64,000 nucleotides of DNA from Taxawa tesnikishii (nom. ined.) (GCA_030247885.1 JAPDRO010000005.1:310001-374000), one strand, 5' to 3'; positions 24,613-36,273 are shown, numbered from the stretch's first letter. Notes: generated from the letters alone by a model not told the origin. Made by a program: numbers and translations.

Positions 24613-25004
24613 CGACGTATATATGTTCAAAATACATGCATATGTATATTTATCCAGATGGGTGCCAAAAGCAAGGCGGACATGCGTGAAATGATATTGT
24701 AATGCTGGATCAAGATAAGGACGCACGCTGACGAGTACTAGCTCGTCAGCCAATCATGTGACGGCAACGGAAACCTCGCAACGTCAACTGACTAGTACCG
24801 GCAACTGGTGAATTTTGGTCAAGTCAGGACCGTAAAGACCGCGTGAACACGCATTTGCAACAACCATCACCTCCGCCATCAACACCTCTGCCCTTGGTAT
24901 TCGGCATTGATTGTGCGCTCTCGCTTGCATACCTCCAGCTCGCAAACTCACCCGAGAGTCTGCAGCTCCCTCTCACGCCGCGCCGCCTTCTCCCTACCCT
25001 CGAT

Positions 25005-25049
25005 CCTTCCTTCCTTCCTTCCTCCTCCTCCTCCTCCTCCTCCTCCTCT
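25005..25049. repeat. (CCTT)n then (CCT)n pyrimidine tract in the TOM40 leader
   Basis: Four CCTT copies run directly into eight or nine CCT copies and end 11 bases before the TOM40 ATG, so this is almost surely 5' leader or core promoter. Pyrimidine tracts in this place are usual in strongly expressed fungal genes. Confidence 0.85.
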
Positions 25050-25060
25050 GACCCATCACA

Positions 25061-26311
25061 ATGGCTACCATCACCATTCCCGAACCCAAGATCCGGACCG
25101 AAGAGAAGACGTACCATGTGGACAACCCATTGTCAGGCTTGACAAACAACTCTCTTGTGCGCACACTGACCGACACATACCAAAACTTTCAGGCACGCCG
25201 AGAAGCCTTGGGTCTGTCCAACCCCGGAACCGTCGAGAACGTGTCCAAGGAGGTCTCGAGGGATGTCTTCCTTACCAACTTGATGTTCTCCGGTCTGCGC
25301 GCCGACCTCACAAAGGCTTTCAGTGTCTCGCCGCTCTTCCAGGTCTCGCACGCCTTCTCGCAAGGCAGCCAACAGATCCCGCCTTATGCTTTCCTGGCCC
25401 TGTTCGGCACGAACAAGGTACGATACACATGCAGAACGAAGACACGGTACACCGGCGGGTAGAAACAAAGACACTGATGACATACATGCAGATCTTCTGC
25501 CAAGGCAACCTCGACAGCGACCTCTCCCTCTCCGCACGCTTTAACTACCGCTGGACGCCGCGCTGGGTGACAAAGACCACCACGCAAATCGCACCATCCT
25601 CGGCAAATTCTCCTGGCGGCGCGCAATTCTCGCTCGAAAACGACTATGTCGGTGATGACTTCACCGCACAAATCAAGGCCATGAACCCATCCATCCTCGA
25701 CGGCGCTCTGACCGGTATCTTCATCGGCTCCTGGATGCAGAGTGTGACGCCACGTCTGGCGGTCGGCCTGGAAGCCGTCTACCAACGCCAGGCCGCCGAG
25801 ATGGGCCCCGAGAGCGTGACGAGCTACGCGGCGCGGTACAAAGGTGACGACTGGATCGGGTCTCTGCAGCTGATGCCAACTGGCGGACTCCAGACTTCGT
25901 ACTGGAGGCGTCTGACAGACCGTGTCGAGACTGGTGTCGACCTCAACCTGCAGTTCGCGCCGGGTATGGGTGGTGCGGGGCTCCTGGACATGCGCAAGGA
26001 GGGCACGGCGACTCTGGGTGCAAAGTACGATTTCCGGGCAAGCAGCTTCAGGGCACAGGTCGACAGTCAGGGAAAGATTGGCTGCGTGCTGGAGAAGAGG
26101 GTTGCGCCGCCGGTGCAGATGACGTTTGTGGGCGAGTTGGACCACGTCAAGGTAAGAAAAAGAGCCACGCTTCCGAGACAGACAACAGATGGCTAACGCA
26201 AGGGCTCGATAGAACACCGCCAAGCTCGGTCTCGCCGTCTCCATCGAAGCCGCCGGCGAGGAGGTCATGGAGATGCAAGACAAGGTCCAGCCCGTCAGTC
26301 CTCCCTTCTAG
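25061..26311 (+). CDS. TOM40: TOM40, mitochondrial outer-membrane import channel
   Basis: Three exons (25061-25417, 25492-26151, 26213-26311) join to 371 residues, the usual size. Landmarks are [87 protein letters not shown] and [20 protein letters not shown], all typical of Tom40 in the eukaryotic porin family. It forms the 19-strand beta-barrel pore of the TOM complex through which nearly all precursors enter. The start is the ATG right after the CCT tract and gives [20 protein letters not shown]. No disruption is seen. Neighbour PFK2 is head to head; the arrestin gene downstream is convergent. Confidence 0.97.
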
Positions 26312-27045
26312 ACGCCTACACATCACTCCACCACTGCAATAGACAACTCGACTCTGTACAACACGATGCTTGGTTTTTTTCCTTTCTGTTCGCTTCCGGC
26401 CGTCGACTTGTTTGGAGCTTCGGTTAAGGCCCTGGAGTGTGTCATCTGCATTTGGGAGAGTACAACAGGCGGAACCAACACGGGGTGTAGGGGATGTGGA
26501 TTTTTCCGAAAGCGCCCCGTCTTCTTTCTGCTCTCTGTGCTCAGCGGTTGGGCATGTGTGTAATCCTTTGTGTACATATACTTCAATGGCATGCATGGCC
26601 GACGGGGAATACTCTGAACTCTGCACCGAAGCCGTTTCTCTGTGACGCTTCACGCAGGTGACGCAGTCTGATAAAAACGTCGTGATAAAAAGCATGCATT
26701 AGAACTTTTGCTTGCGGTCAATTAGAAACAGATACGCTCATGGCAGAGCGGGAGGAGGGTATAATCTGTGTGCTGTATGCCGAAACGGACCGTGACCCCT
26801 TCCGCTCCTTCCTCAGAAATGTCGAAAACCGACGAATGCCGCCGTGATGCCGCAGGGGTATATCCTTCACTCCCTATCCTTAAAACAATGCAATGAAAGA
26901 GAAGCCGGAAAGAAGAAAGGCTATGTCCTAGACCCCTCGGATCTATTGAGAAAAGGAAATTCGTAACATGTCAACAACCGCGTGTTAATGACCGAGAGAT
27001 CCCACGAAACCACACTCACGTCACTTTTCTTTAGGGAGAGCAAGC
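26312..27045. other. Intergenic region between convergent genes
   Basis: 3' flanks of TOM40 and the arrestin gene. Open frames here overlap on both strands with no protein likeness. Confidence 0.6.
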
Positions 27046-28422
27046 TCATCGCTGATGGCCGTCCGAAATGTTCAAGTGCTCGATATCCTCATGCAAGTCG
27101 TCCCCGTGATAGTCGTCCATGCCAGCATAATGTGGCGGGCTGGCTGGAACGTCATCGTACATTGGTGGCTGCTCGTCATCCCAAGAGATTCCCAAGCCCG
27201 CGCGCTCGGTTACGTTCACGTTGAATGTAGTCCTCAGCACACGCGCCGCGCCGGTCGGTGTTGCCTGGTTAGGCTTCTTGTTCGGCGCCCACTCCTCAGC
27301 GATGACGAGCTCGAGGACCAACTGGTGGGCGATCTTGAGGCCAGAAGGGGATTCAACGTCGCATTGTGGCTTCGCGGCAGAGTCGATGTAGGCCATGAAC
27401 TCGCCCTCGAGTTGGCCATCGTCGAAGTCAGTCTTCCAGCCAGACTTGAGCTCCTCGTAGCCGACGTCGCGCACATGCTCCGATTGGATGCCTTTGCCCT
27501 CGCCTCCGACTTTGCTGGCATGCTTGGGACAGGCAGGAGATACCATCGTTTCGTGTTCTTCGACCCTCCAGGTCAGTTTGCGGAGGCGCCAGCGCGTTTG
27601 CGTGTTGCTGTCCTCTCGCTTGGTCGTCAGGCCGGACATGCGTGCGTAAACCGGGAACTCGCCCATGGGGTGAACGACTGAGGGGAGGGTGACGTTGAGG
27701 GTCAGGTTTGTGGGCGGGAAGATGCGGACGGAGTTCTTGTCCTGACCGGGGCGGATCGCCCTGGTGATGACGACGGGCCGTGTGTATTCTGCCGTCTCGC
27801 CTCGGGAGGTGGTCGCCCGGGCGTCCAGTCGGTAGTCGATGGTGCCGATGTGGCCGTGCGTAGTCACGGGGAGGTGGCCAGGGATCAGGTAGCTGAAAGG
27901 GAAGTCGTGCTGGCCGGGGCGCAAAGTTATGGGCTCGGTGAGGAACTTCCATGTCTTCAGGGTGCTGGTCCTAGATGCGCAGTCCTTGCAGTGGCTGTCG
28001 ACCGGCTTCTTGGTCGCGCTGACGGCGTTCAGCTCGACGCAGAAGGTGTCCAAGGTCACTGGACGGTCGCGAACAGTCAAGCGAAGCTGTCCGGAGAAGA
28101 GAGCGCCAGTGGATGCTGAAGGAGCGTCGATGAAGAGGACGGGCGGTGATTCGACGATCATGTCGAGCTGGATGTTTCTCTGGGCCTTGGCGGCGCTGCT
28201 CTCGCGCTTGTCGCTGCCATTCTTGTGCCTGCGCTCGTCCGAATGGTGTTGTTTTGCAATCAGGCCCGGCCGCTTGAGTCTGTCCATGCTGTCTGTGCCG
28301 AGCAGGAGCTCGGGCGAGGGTGTTCGTGAGGTGCGTTGCTTCTTAACAGCAGGCTTGAGCAGCGGTGACGTGACTTGCTGGGAAGCGCGACCCCAGTCGA
28401 AGCCTAGAAGTTTGGCTGGCAT
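27046..28422 (-). CDS. Arrestin-related trafficking adaptor, Art1/Ldb19 type
   Basis: A single uninterrupted frame of 458 codons beginning MPAKLLGFDWGRASQQV. The arrestin-N-like part includes IVESPPVLFIDAPSASTGAL, FSGQLRLTVRD and TWKFLTEPITLRPGQHDFPF, followed by YLIPGHLPVTTHGHIGTIDY. The arrestin-C part has FPPTNLTLNVTLPSVVHPMG. The pattern with CKDC and the 'HDFPFSYLIPGHLP' block fits the Ldb19/Art1 family. Near the C-terminus stand two PPxY motifs, PPMY and PPHY, the docking site for WW domains of the Rsp5/NEDD4 ubiquitin ligase. Such adaptors bring Rsp5 to plasma-membrane transporters, including amino-acid permeases, for endocytosis. No intron and no frame break. Confidence 0.92.
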   Translation of the reverse strand: MPAKLLGFDWGRASQQVTSPLLKPAVKKQRTSRTPSPELLLGTDSMDRLKRPGLIAKQHHSDERRHKNGSDKRESSAAKAQRNIQLDMIVESPPVLFIDAPSASTGALFSGQLRLTVRDRPVTLDTFCVELNAVSATKKPVDSHCKDCASRTSTLKTWKFLTEPITLRPGQHDFPFSYLIPGHLPVTTHGHIGTIDYRLDARATTSRGETAEYTRPVVITRAIRPGQDKNSVRIFPPTNLTLNVTLPSVVHPMGEFPVYARMSGLTTKREDSNTQTRWRLRKLTWRVEEHETMVSPACPKHASKVGGEGKGIQSEHVRDVGYEELKSGWKTDFDDGQLEGEFMAYIDSAAKPQCDVESPSGLKIAHQLVLELVIAEEWAPNKKPNQATPTGAARVLRTTFNVNVTERAGLGISWDDEQPPMYDDVPASPPHYAGMDDYHGDDLHEDIEHLNISDGHQR

Positions 28423-28540
28423 TGGGGAAGGCGCGATTTGTTGTGTAATGTGTAATAGGCAGCTGTCAGATGCCTATCGCGGGGCAGGTGCGAGTGTGGC
28501 GCGCAGTGACGATCCTGGTTGGTCGACGTCCACGTCCGCG

Positions 28541-28625
28541 TTCACCTTCACCTTCACGTTCGCCTTCGCCTTCGCCTTCGCCTTCGCCTTCACCTTCACC
28601 TTCACCTTCACCTTCACCTTCACGT
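28541..28625. repeat. (TTCACC/TTCGCC)n hexanucleotide microsatellite
   Basis: About 14 hexamer copies, TTCACC at both ends and TTCGCC in the middle, about 120 bp upstream of the arrestin start on the promoter side. The same TTCACC unit recurs at 37772-37803 in the POP4/PDX3 promoter. Confidence 0.95.
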
Positions 28626-28669
28626 TAAGGAGTTGGTCTTGTTCTTGTTCTTATGCTGATTCAGCAGAG

Positions 28670-28724
28670 AACGGGAACGGGAACGGGATCGGTATCGGTA
28701 TCGGTATCGGTATCGGTATCGGTA
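28670..28724. repeat. (GGAACG)n / (GGTATC)n hexanucleotide microsatellites
   Basis: Two GGAACG copies, a GGATCG and five GGTATC copies in a row: related hexamers that have drifted apart. Noncoding. Confidence 0.9.
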
Positions 28725-30567
28725 GTGCAGCGGGCAGGAAGGACTCTTCGAGCGTGTTCTGTTAACACTGCGCTGCGCTGCGCTGCGGGGTGCTCCCGGT
28801 ATATAAGTGGGCAGGAGAAGGAGGAGGGGCCGGTGGTGCGTACATGAGGGCGGCCAACAACGGATGTGACTCCAGACGTTGAAGGCGCCCATGGCCCATG
28901 GCCCATGGCTCGCATGGAAAATTTCTCGTTTCTTCGTCGATGTTGCTGGCGGTGAGTTAAAGTTGGATCACGCCTTTGTGGATCGGATCGAGTAAGACTT
29001 TGGTCATACCCGCCTAGCGCACACAATAACCGAACGCATAATGCACCGTCCCCGATCGTGGCGCTCCCCCAGCTTCTCGGCGCCTGCCGTCGTGACCAGC
29101 TTTGCACCCTTCTCGGCCTCTCTATGCCTCAACATGGAAGTTCTATCCAGCCGTGCCACAGAATTAGGCCTGTTCGGTGGCACCGTTCCTAAAATACCTT
29201 ACGCCATCAAGGTACAGGTACCGGTACGCGCGCCGCACTCATTGCGTGTACCATATCGTGCGATTTGCTCACCGTCGTGATGTGACACGACCTCTCACGC
29301 TCGCTCGTTCCGCACTCTCCCCAGCATTGCAACCTGAACTGAACACCGCGGGACTCACAGTCCTTTGGCTGAGACCGACGTTCAGCCCTCGTAGTGCAAC
29401 GCTGATGTCGACAGAAGGGGGAGCCGTCTCAAAGCGAACCCAGCGGGGCTCTAAAAGGAGGCTGTCGGCCGCGTCTGGAGTAGAGTAGTTCGACGTTGTC
29501 AGCTTGTTTTCAGCGCACGTTTTGTGTTCCATACGGTGCAACCGCTGCTCTAGACCAATCCTACGCACCGATCGGAAAGCGTGCAGCCGCTCAAGGACTA
29601 AGTCACGCAGGCCCGACGTTCACAAGACCGCCCTAATTGTGCTGTTCCGCAGTTTTTAGGCGATGATGAAGGAAGTTGAATCTCGTTGTAAAACGCTATG
29701 GTCATGACTGCTCATGCAGGGCGTCTTTCGCTGCAGTTGCTGGGGGACTGTAGTCCTTGATCCAGCCACAGTCTGCATCGGCCTGCGCGCGGCTCCGCGA
29801 TGGCTCTATCGAGCCGTGGTCACAGGGCGCCAGACTGCGGGGATACCATGTCACAAGGTAATGGAGGGGCGGGATCGACATGCTTTTGACGTGCATCTCC
29901 GGTGGTTGAGCCTCAATTGAGGTCACCGTTAAGCCATGTCTTACGGTACCTTTTTGTTCGACACGGCCTGAAATGTGCGGAGTGACAGGATAAGCGGAAT
30001 GCTGGCGAGTGTCGGTTGGACAGGCGACTGTTGTGCTCCTTGGCGCAGAATGCAGGAATCTCGAGCAAGAGTTACCCTATTTGTTTAGCTAATCAACGAA
30101 ATGTTTGTACCACATTCCACTTCGGTGGTGGAGAACGACAGCACGCCCGCCGGATCTTCGCTGTCATTTGCTGCAGGGCGTTGCATCCGAACATGCGGTT
30201 GAAAAATTTGCACGCAGCAACGAGGCGCCTCACGTTTCCCTCTGGAGGTTTCCATCGAGTAATAAAGTCCACTGCCACATCTCGAGTAGTGTTCTAGTAG
30301 TGCTTGTGCGAGAAGCCAAGACACCGAAGAATTCGCTGTCGGGTGTCGCGGAGGCCACGTTCTCTGTGTGCAGGACAGGGAGATCGCCGATCTCGGTCTC
30401 ATCGCGCTGGCAAATGCGAAGAACAACCACAAACCGTAGTAGTATCCACTTGTAGCATCGCCGACGGGCGCACGCAAACACGCCAAGGGACGCCATGTCG
30501 GGCCGGAATGAAATGTTGCAAATGGTAATGAAGAGGCAATGCTGGCACCTTCTGATCTGGATGGACT

Positions 30568-30605
30568 GCTGAGATGGGCTGAGATGGGCTGAGGTGGGCT
30601 GAGGC
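30568..30605. repeat. Decamer tandem repeat (GCTGAGATGG)n
   Basis: Three to four copies of a 10-bp unit, the last with GAGGTGG in place of GAGATGG. Noncoding. Confidence 0.85.
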
Positions 30606-30668
30606 GAGTATGAGGCTTGCGCTGGACCAGCTGGCGTGCTTTCTGTGCTGATGGTGACAGGCCGAGTA

Positions 30669-30693
30669 TGAGCCCGAGCCCGAGCCCGAGCCC
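30669..30693. repeat. (GAGCCC)n hexanucleotide microsatellite
   Basis: Four copies of GAGCCC in noncoding DNA. Confidence 0.9.
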
Positions 30694-31153
30694 TCAGGAG
30701 CCACTGCAGAAAACCTCTCGACACCGACTCGCATCATGGATACTGTCCATGAGACTCGTAATATATGTTCGCGGCACAGCATTCTGACTCGGACCAGCGT
30801 CATGAGCTGTGATGTTTCGCAGTCGAGATGCGGAGCGTGCAGGCAGTATGCTGCTCTGCTCAGGACAAGAGCCTTTCCGTGATCACAACCGACGCTGCAG
30901 GGCACGAAAGCGCTTATATACACAAGATACGACGTCCTCTATCTCTGCGTCTTCTGATAAGGTAACCGTAGGTCATTGGGTTGAAGGGTGGGTGGGCATG
31001 GGGTTTCCGGCGTCATCACCGGCTACCGGTTCAGAATTACAACATCAGGGACCCTTTAAAAAATGTTTTCCGACGTACCCGTACTGATTCGTTTCTTTGC
31101 CTTTACGTGCTTTTGTGTTCCGCCGCCTGGCTTCTCGCAATTGACAGGCAGTC

Positions 31154-33099
31154 ATGTTGTCGTACTTGCAATATCGCCGCATTGGACAGGCCGTGGAGCG
31201 TCAAATTGAGCGGGACCAAGAAAAGGCCAAAGCGCTGTCGAGTTATACGCAACAACTTGGACTGCCAACACGAACACCGCGGGGTGCCGTTGGGCAACGA
31301 CAAGAAACAGAGCAACCACGGAATTCACAAGCTTCGCAAGAATCGCCACTGGAAAAGTTAGAAACGCCGGAAGACCATGGACTACCGCCGGAGCCTGAAG
31401 CAACCGAGACGCCACCTCTTGAGGAAGAGATTGAGGATTCGTATCCAGTTGAAGACAATGCAAACAACATCATGGTCAGGATCCCAACTCACCGCACACA
31501 TTTTTCTGAGAGGACGGCCTTGGGGTACTCACTGACCGGAGTGGACGCGCGCATGCGGCAAACCAATGAGAGTGAAGTTGGGCATGTGTTCGTCGTTGAA
31601 TGGGAAGGTCCCGAAGATCCCTTGAAGCCTCACAACTGGAGTCACGGGAGTCGAATCTGGGCTACGCTGGTCGTGTCCTTCATTGCGTTTGCTGGTACCG
31701 CAGCATCCTCGATCGATGCCGCGGTGTTGCCACAGTATGCCGCGTACTTCGGTGTGAGTGAGGTTGCCGGCTCTCTGGCCACTGCCATGTACCTTCTCGG
31801 CTTTGCTGTGGGCTCGCAGTTCGCTGGACCATTCTCGGAAACACTGGGCAGGAACCTCATCTACATCGTTACAATCGCCATTTACATGTGTTTCCTCATC
31901 GGATGTGGCGCGGCACCTAATTTCGGGGGTCACATTACTTTCAGATTCTTGGCCGGACTGTTCGCCTCGACGCCCTTGACGGTTGCTGGAGGCACCATTG
32001 CTGATCTTTGGAACCCCTTGGAGAAAACCTATGCTTTCCCTCTTTATGCCTTTATCGGGTTCGCAGGCCCATTGTTCGGACCCGTCATTGGGAGCTACAT
32101 TGGCCCCAGCAGCCTGAGCTGGCGGTGGTGTGAATGGCTAATGCTGATCCTCGCCGGCGTTGTTTTGACTATCGTCGTGCTGGGCCAGCCGGAGACGTAC
32201 GCTTCTCTACTGCTGTCTTGGCGCGCCCACCACTTTCGAAAGTTGACCGGAGACGACCGCTTCCGCTCCCCTCTGGAAGTGCGCAAGACATCTCTCTGGA
32301 CCAGACTCAAAATCGCTCTCTGGCGGCCGTTTGTGATGATCTGGACCGAGCCAATCATTTTGCTCATGTCGTTGTACCTGACGATCCTGTACATCGTCCT
32401 CTTCACCTTCTTCGTCGGATTTGAGTTCATTTTCACGGACGTCTACAATGTCTCGCAGGGTATCACAAACCTCATCTGGATTGCCGTGTTTGTCGGATTC
32501 TGGCCACTAGGTATTACTCTTCCGATCATCTACAAGTGGACGATTCAGGATATGCGAAAGCAGGAGAGGATTACTGGCCAAGCTGGACTCCCTCCCATTC
32601 CAGAGACCAGACTGTGGTTCGCCATGCTTGGCGGCGCGTTTGCGGTACCAGTGTCATTGTTTTGGATGGGCTGGACCGATTATGTGAGTTGACCCCTCTT
32701 CAACCAGTATCCCGCCCGCGTTTACCATATGAGGCGAAGGATCGCGAAAGCTGACCAGCCCATGATTAGAATTCCGTCTCGATCTGGTCTCCCATTATCG
32801 CCTCTGGTCTTTTCGGCTACGGCGTCATCACAATCTTCATCTCGGCCTACATGTACGTGATCGACTCGTACGCTGTGTACGCCGCCTCTGCGCTTTCCTT
32901 CGTCACGCTCTCCCGCTACCTGGCGGCTGGCGGCATGACTGTCGTCGGGATTCCGTTCTACAGGAACATGAACCCACACTGGACGTTGACGATCTTGGGT
33001 GCCATATCAGCGCTTATGGCACCTGTTCCTTTCGTGTTTTATTATTTCGGGGCTAGGATCAGAATCAAGAGCAGCTATGCGGTGCACAGACATGAGTAG
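31154..33099 (+). CDS. MFS transporter, DHA1-like (drug/polyamine:H+ antiporter type)
   Basis: Two exons (31154-32683, 32770-33099) give 619 residues. A cytosolic N-terminus of about 170 residues (MLSYLQYRRIGQAVERQ and an acidic Pro-rich part) precedes the DP..PHNWS motif and twelve predicted membrane spans. Signatures are YLLGFAVGSQFAGPFSETLG with the motif-A-like GR, FRFLAGLFASTPLTVAGG and the motif-C-like GPVIGSYIGPS. This arrangement fits the fungal DHA1 family (Tpo/Flr1-like exporters of drugs, polyamines or metabolites across the plasma membrane). No biosynthetic cluster adjoins it, so the substrate is unknown. The following gene is a second MFS protein of another subfamily on the same strand. 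Confidence 0.9.
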
Positions 33100-33841
33100 C
33101 GTAGCATCTTAGGTTGGTGTTCTTGTCTCTCTGCTGGGATGGATTCGCATGGCGTGGCGTTGGGGTGCTCTTCGGAAAGCTGCGATATGTTTGACCGGAG
33201 TCGCGGCAGCACCATATCATAGAGAATGACATTGGCGAAGGCGATGCTACAGGGAACAGGCAGAATTTCCTCACCGCTTGCTAAGTCGGAGATGAAACTG
33301 CATGAACAACAGAGTCAACATACGTTTCCGTGCGTTCGACGATCACAATCGTGCCGACATTCGCCATGTTTATTCCCGAGCGCCAAATTGCCAAGGGCCG
33401 TACAAGCCCCCCGTCGGTCAGCCACGTCCCACCTTTGCTCCCTTCAAGTTACCAACAGCACAACGTTCCAATGTCCTCTCATTATAGCACTCGGTATGAT
33501 CGGTCCTGAAGCGACGGAATGCTGCCTTGGAGCCGGTAACGCAGGGCAAAAGCAAGGTAACTTTGTATACCCTCTCGACCAACCGCACAGGTAATATATA
33601 CCCCGCCACCGCCGCATCGCGCTCCACCGTAAATCCTTGCTCGGGCGAACGAGTCGCGCTCCGGTATGCCTACTGAAGCATGGCGCGCTTATAGACTATA
33701 AATTCAATTGGATTACCCTCGGTTTCTCCGTCAGTCTTTGCTTTCAAGGTTCACTTCTCCTACCCACGCGGCGCCTACTCTCTGCTACTGCGCGCAAGCG
33801 TCCAAAGTCCTGGAAGAGGATTCGAGCGACAAGAGCCCATT

Positions 33842-35981
33842 ATGGATCAGAGAACTGGCTGGCGTATAGCCCACAAGTACGAGAAGAAGAGCCTTCTCTT
33901 CGCCATCAACTGCGTTGCGGCACTCTCCATCTTCTTCTTCGGTACGTATGCATGGTCTTGGCCACTGGGCCCTCCGCTGATTTGAGAATCCAGGCTATGA
34001 CCAAGGGTAAACTCCTTTACTCCCGAAGCGCAGCGCTCGACTAATCAATCGTAGAATGATGGGCGGAGTAAACAACGCCAAAGACTACATTGATCTGATG
34101 GGCTTTGGCTATGTTAATGATGCAGGCGACCCTGTGGTTACTGACAGCCTTCTTCAAGGAGGTATCGTTAGTGTATACTACCTGGGCACTCTATTCGGCT
34201 GTCTGCTCGGAGGTTGGGTAGGCGACAAGGTTGGCAGGATCAAGACCATCGCACTCGGTGCTGTCTGGGCCATCTTGGGTGCATCTTTGCAGTGCTCCGC
34301 GCAGAACCATAGTTGGATGATCTGCGCAAGAGCGGTCAATGGTATCGGAACCGGAATCCTTAATGCTATTGTACCGGTCTGGGCTACGGAGACTGCAGAA
34401 CACACTTCGCGTGGGCAGTTCATTGCCATAGAATTTACCCTCAATATCTTTGGTGTTGTGGTCGCATACTGGCTGGAGTTTGGTCTGTCCTTTATCGATG
34501 GTGGCAACAGCGCTTTTCGATGGTATGGAATCAGCCTTGACTGATGTTTGGGGGATAGGACTGACAAAACTAGGAGATTTCCCATCGCCTTCCAGATTAT
34601 CCCTCTTCTGCTCCTCCTGGCTATCGTGTGGTTCTTCCCCGAGTCGCCGCGCTGGCTGTGCAAGGTTGGCAGGGACGAGGAAGCCAAGTACATCTTGGGT
34701 CGTCTGCGTGGAGAGACGGGAGACGATGCTGGCAAAGCAGACGCCGAGTTCAGCGATATCAAGCACATCGTTCAGCACGAGCGAGAGACCTCCGGAAGGA
34801 ACACCTACATCGCCATGCTGTTTGGCATTAACCAAGGAAAGCTGCATACCGCAAGACGTGTGCAGTTGGTCATTTGGCTGCAGATCTTGCAAGAATGGAT
34901 TGGAATTGCCGGTGTGACCATCTATGCTCCGAGTAAGCCTCACACCCCTCCCCGCCATTGAACGTATGACTGATCCAGCCACAGCAATATTCCGCATCGC
35001 AGGTTTCGGAGCAGAAAAATCCCAATGGATCTCCGGTCTCAACAATATCTTCTACATGTTCGCGACCCTCATCTGCGTTTTCACCCTGGACCGAATCGGT
35101 CGTCGTTGGACGCTCTACTGGGGTTCTGTCGGCCAAGGCATCGCCATGTTCTTGGCCGGCGGCATGGCGAGAGCAGGACTGAACGCAACTGCAGCCGGCA
35201 ACGCCAGCGCTGCGGCTTCCTACGGCGCCGCTGCCGCATCCTTTGTCTTTATCTTCACGTCCGTGTTTGGTGCGACATGGTTAACGGTGCCATGGCTTTA
35301 CCCTGCGGAAATCTTCCCTCTTGAAGTTCGCGCAAAGGGCAACGCTTGGGGTGTTGTGGGATGGAGCATCGGAAATGGGTGGGTTTCCTACCTCAGCCAT
35401 GACGGCTCTTCTAGATTGCTAACACATGTTCTTTCCAGCTGGCTCACGCTCCTTTGTCCTGTCATGTTCAACGCCATCGGCGAGAAAACCCTATACATCT
35501 TCGTAAGTCGAAGTCCATCAACGCCTACTACCCATATCTGACATGATGACAGGGCGCGTGCAACGTCATCACCATTCCAATGGTGTGGGCTCTTTATCCC
35601 GAAACGAACCAGAGGACGCTTGAGGAAATGGATCTCGTCTTTGAGGCCGACACGCCCTGGGTCTGGGACGCAGAAGAAAATTTTGCGCGGTTGAAGGCGG
35701 AAAACCCGGATTTGGTTGCTGCGGCCAGCAGGGAAACTCTGTTGTGGACCCGGAGACGGCAGTCAGGACGTTGCCAAGGGAGAGCAAGTCGAGTACTAGT
35801 GGCGAGGAGTTGCGCGTACGGGAGAAGTAGAAGACGAGGTTGCTGGAAGGTAATAACAGATGATCAGTGTGTCTGTGGATTCGGAAGGCCAATTTTTTGC
35901 GTTGTTTGTGACGGATATCTTGCGTCGGCACTTGGTCACTTGGAGTTGTCCCAAAACCTGGAACTAACGACGGATCAATAG
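33842..35981 (+). CDS. MFS sugar porter (hexose-transporter-like)
   Basis: Seven exons: 33842-33941, 33994-34006, 34055-34522, 34574-34932, 34985-35378, 35439-35502, 35553 onward. Exon 2 is a 13-nt microexon that supplies YDQG in the conserved FFFGYDQG. Further sugar-porter signatures are GGWVGDKVGRIKTIALG, GIGTGILNAIVPVWATE, FFPESPRWL, DRIGRRWTLYWG and WALYPETNQRTLEEMD. It should import hexoses or related sugars by proton symport or facilitated diffusion. As read, the frame runs to 35981. A one-base gain at the GGG run 35731-35733 would instead give a tail SVVDPETAV...LRVREK ending at 35828-35830, which looks more natural for the family. Confidence 0.9.
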
Positions 35982-36181
35982 AAAACATGTTTGATTTTCT
36001 TTTGGTTTCTGTGCCGATTTCTTGAAGGCAGCTGGTTTCCTACCCCACGTCGCAAGTCCTTTCAGTTCTCTGTCGTCTTGTGCGTCGTCTCGTTCGAAAA
36101 CTTGACCCAAGAATGTGTCAATGAGTCTGAGTTTGATATTATATCGTTACACGTAAACATAACCACATCACATGATTACTT

Positions 36182-36273
36182 GCCCCTTTAGCTCAGTTGG
36201 TAGAGCGCGACACTAGTATCCACAAGGATGCCGAGAAATGTCGAGGGCGATCGTTCAAATCGGTCAGGGGGCA
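36182..36273 (+). tRNA. tRNA-Thr(AGT) with a 19-nt intron
   Basis: The cloverleaf folds by eye: acceptor GCCCCTT pairs with AGGGGGC, D-stem GCTC/GAGC, anticodon stem CGACA/TGTCG, T-stem GATCG/CGGTC with loop TTCAAAT, discriminator A at 36273. The anticodon loop is CT-AGT-A; anticodon AGT at 36215-36217. The intron 36219-36237 sits at the canonical place, one base 3' of the anticodon. Internal A and B boxes (TAGCTCAGTTGGTAGAGC and GATCGTTCAAATC) are present. The gene lies 0.5 kb from POP4, a subunit of the enzyme that trims tRNA 5' ends. Confidence 0.95.

Larger units (their letters stand above)
28725..31153. other. Intergenic region, about 2.4 kb, no supported gene
   Basis: Open frames of 60-170 codons exist on both strands (for example 30230-30724 and 30399-30923 minus), but they overlap heavily and match nothing I know. 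The region contains two further short tandem repeats listed separately. The 3' end, with TTTGCCTTTACG and pyrimidine runs, is the likely promoter of the MFS gene. Confidence 0.6.

Noticed and set aside
24082-24753. Minus-strand open frame of 223 codons with a Thr-His repeat
   Set aside because: Its repeat is just the translated (TG)n tract, with no other support.
25384-26283. Minus-strand open frame of about 300 codons
   Set aside because: Fully antisense to TOM40 exon 2, where the coding pattern and family match are on the plus strand.
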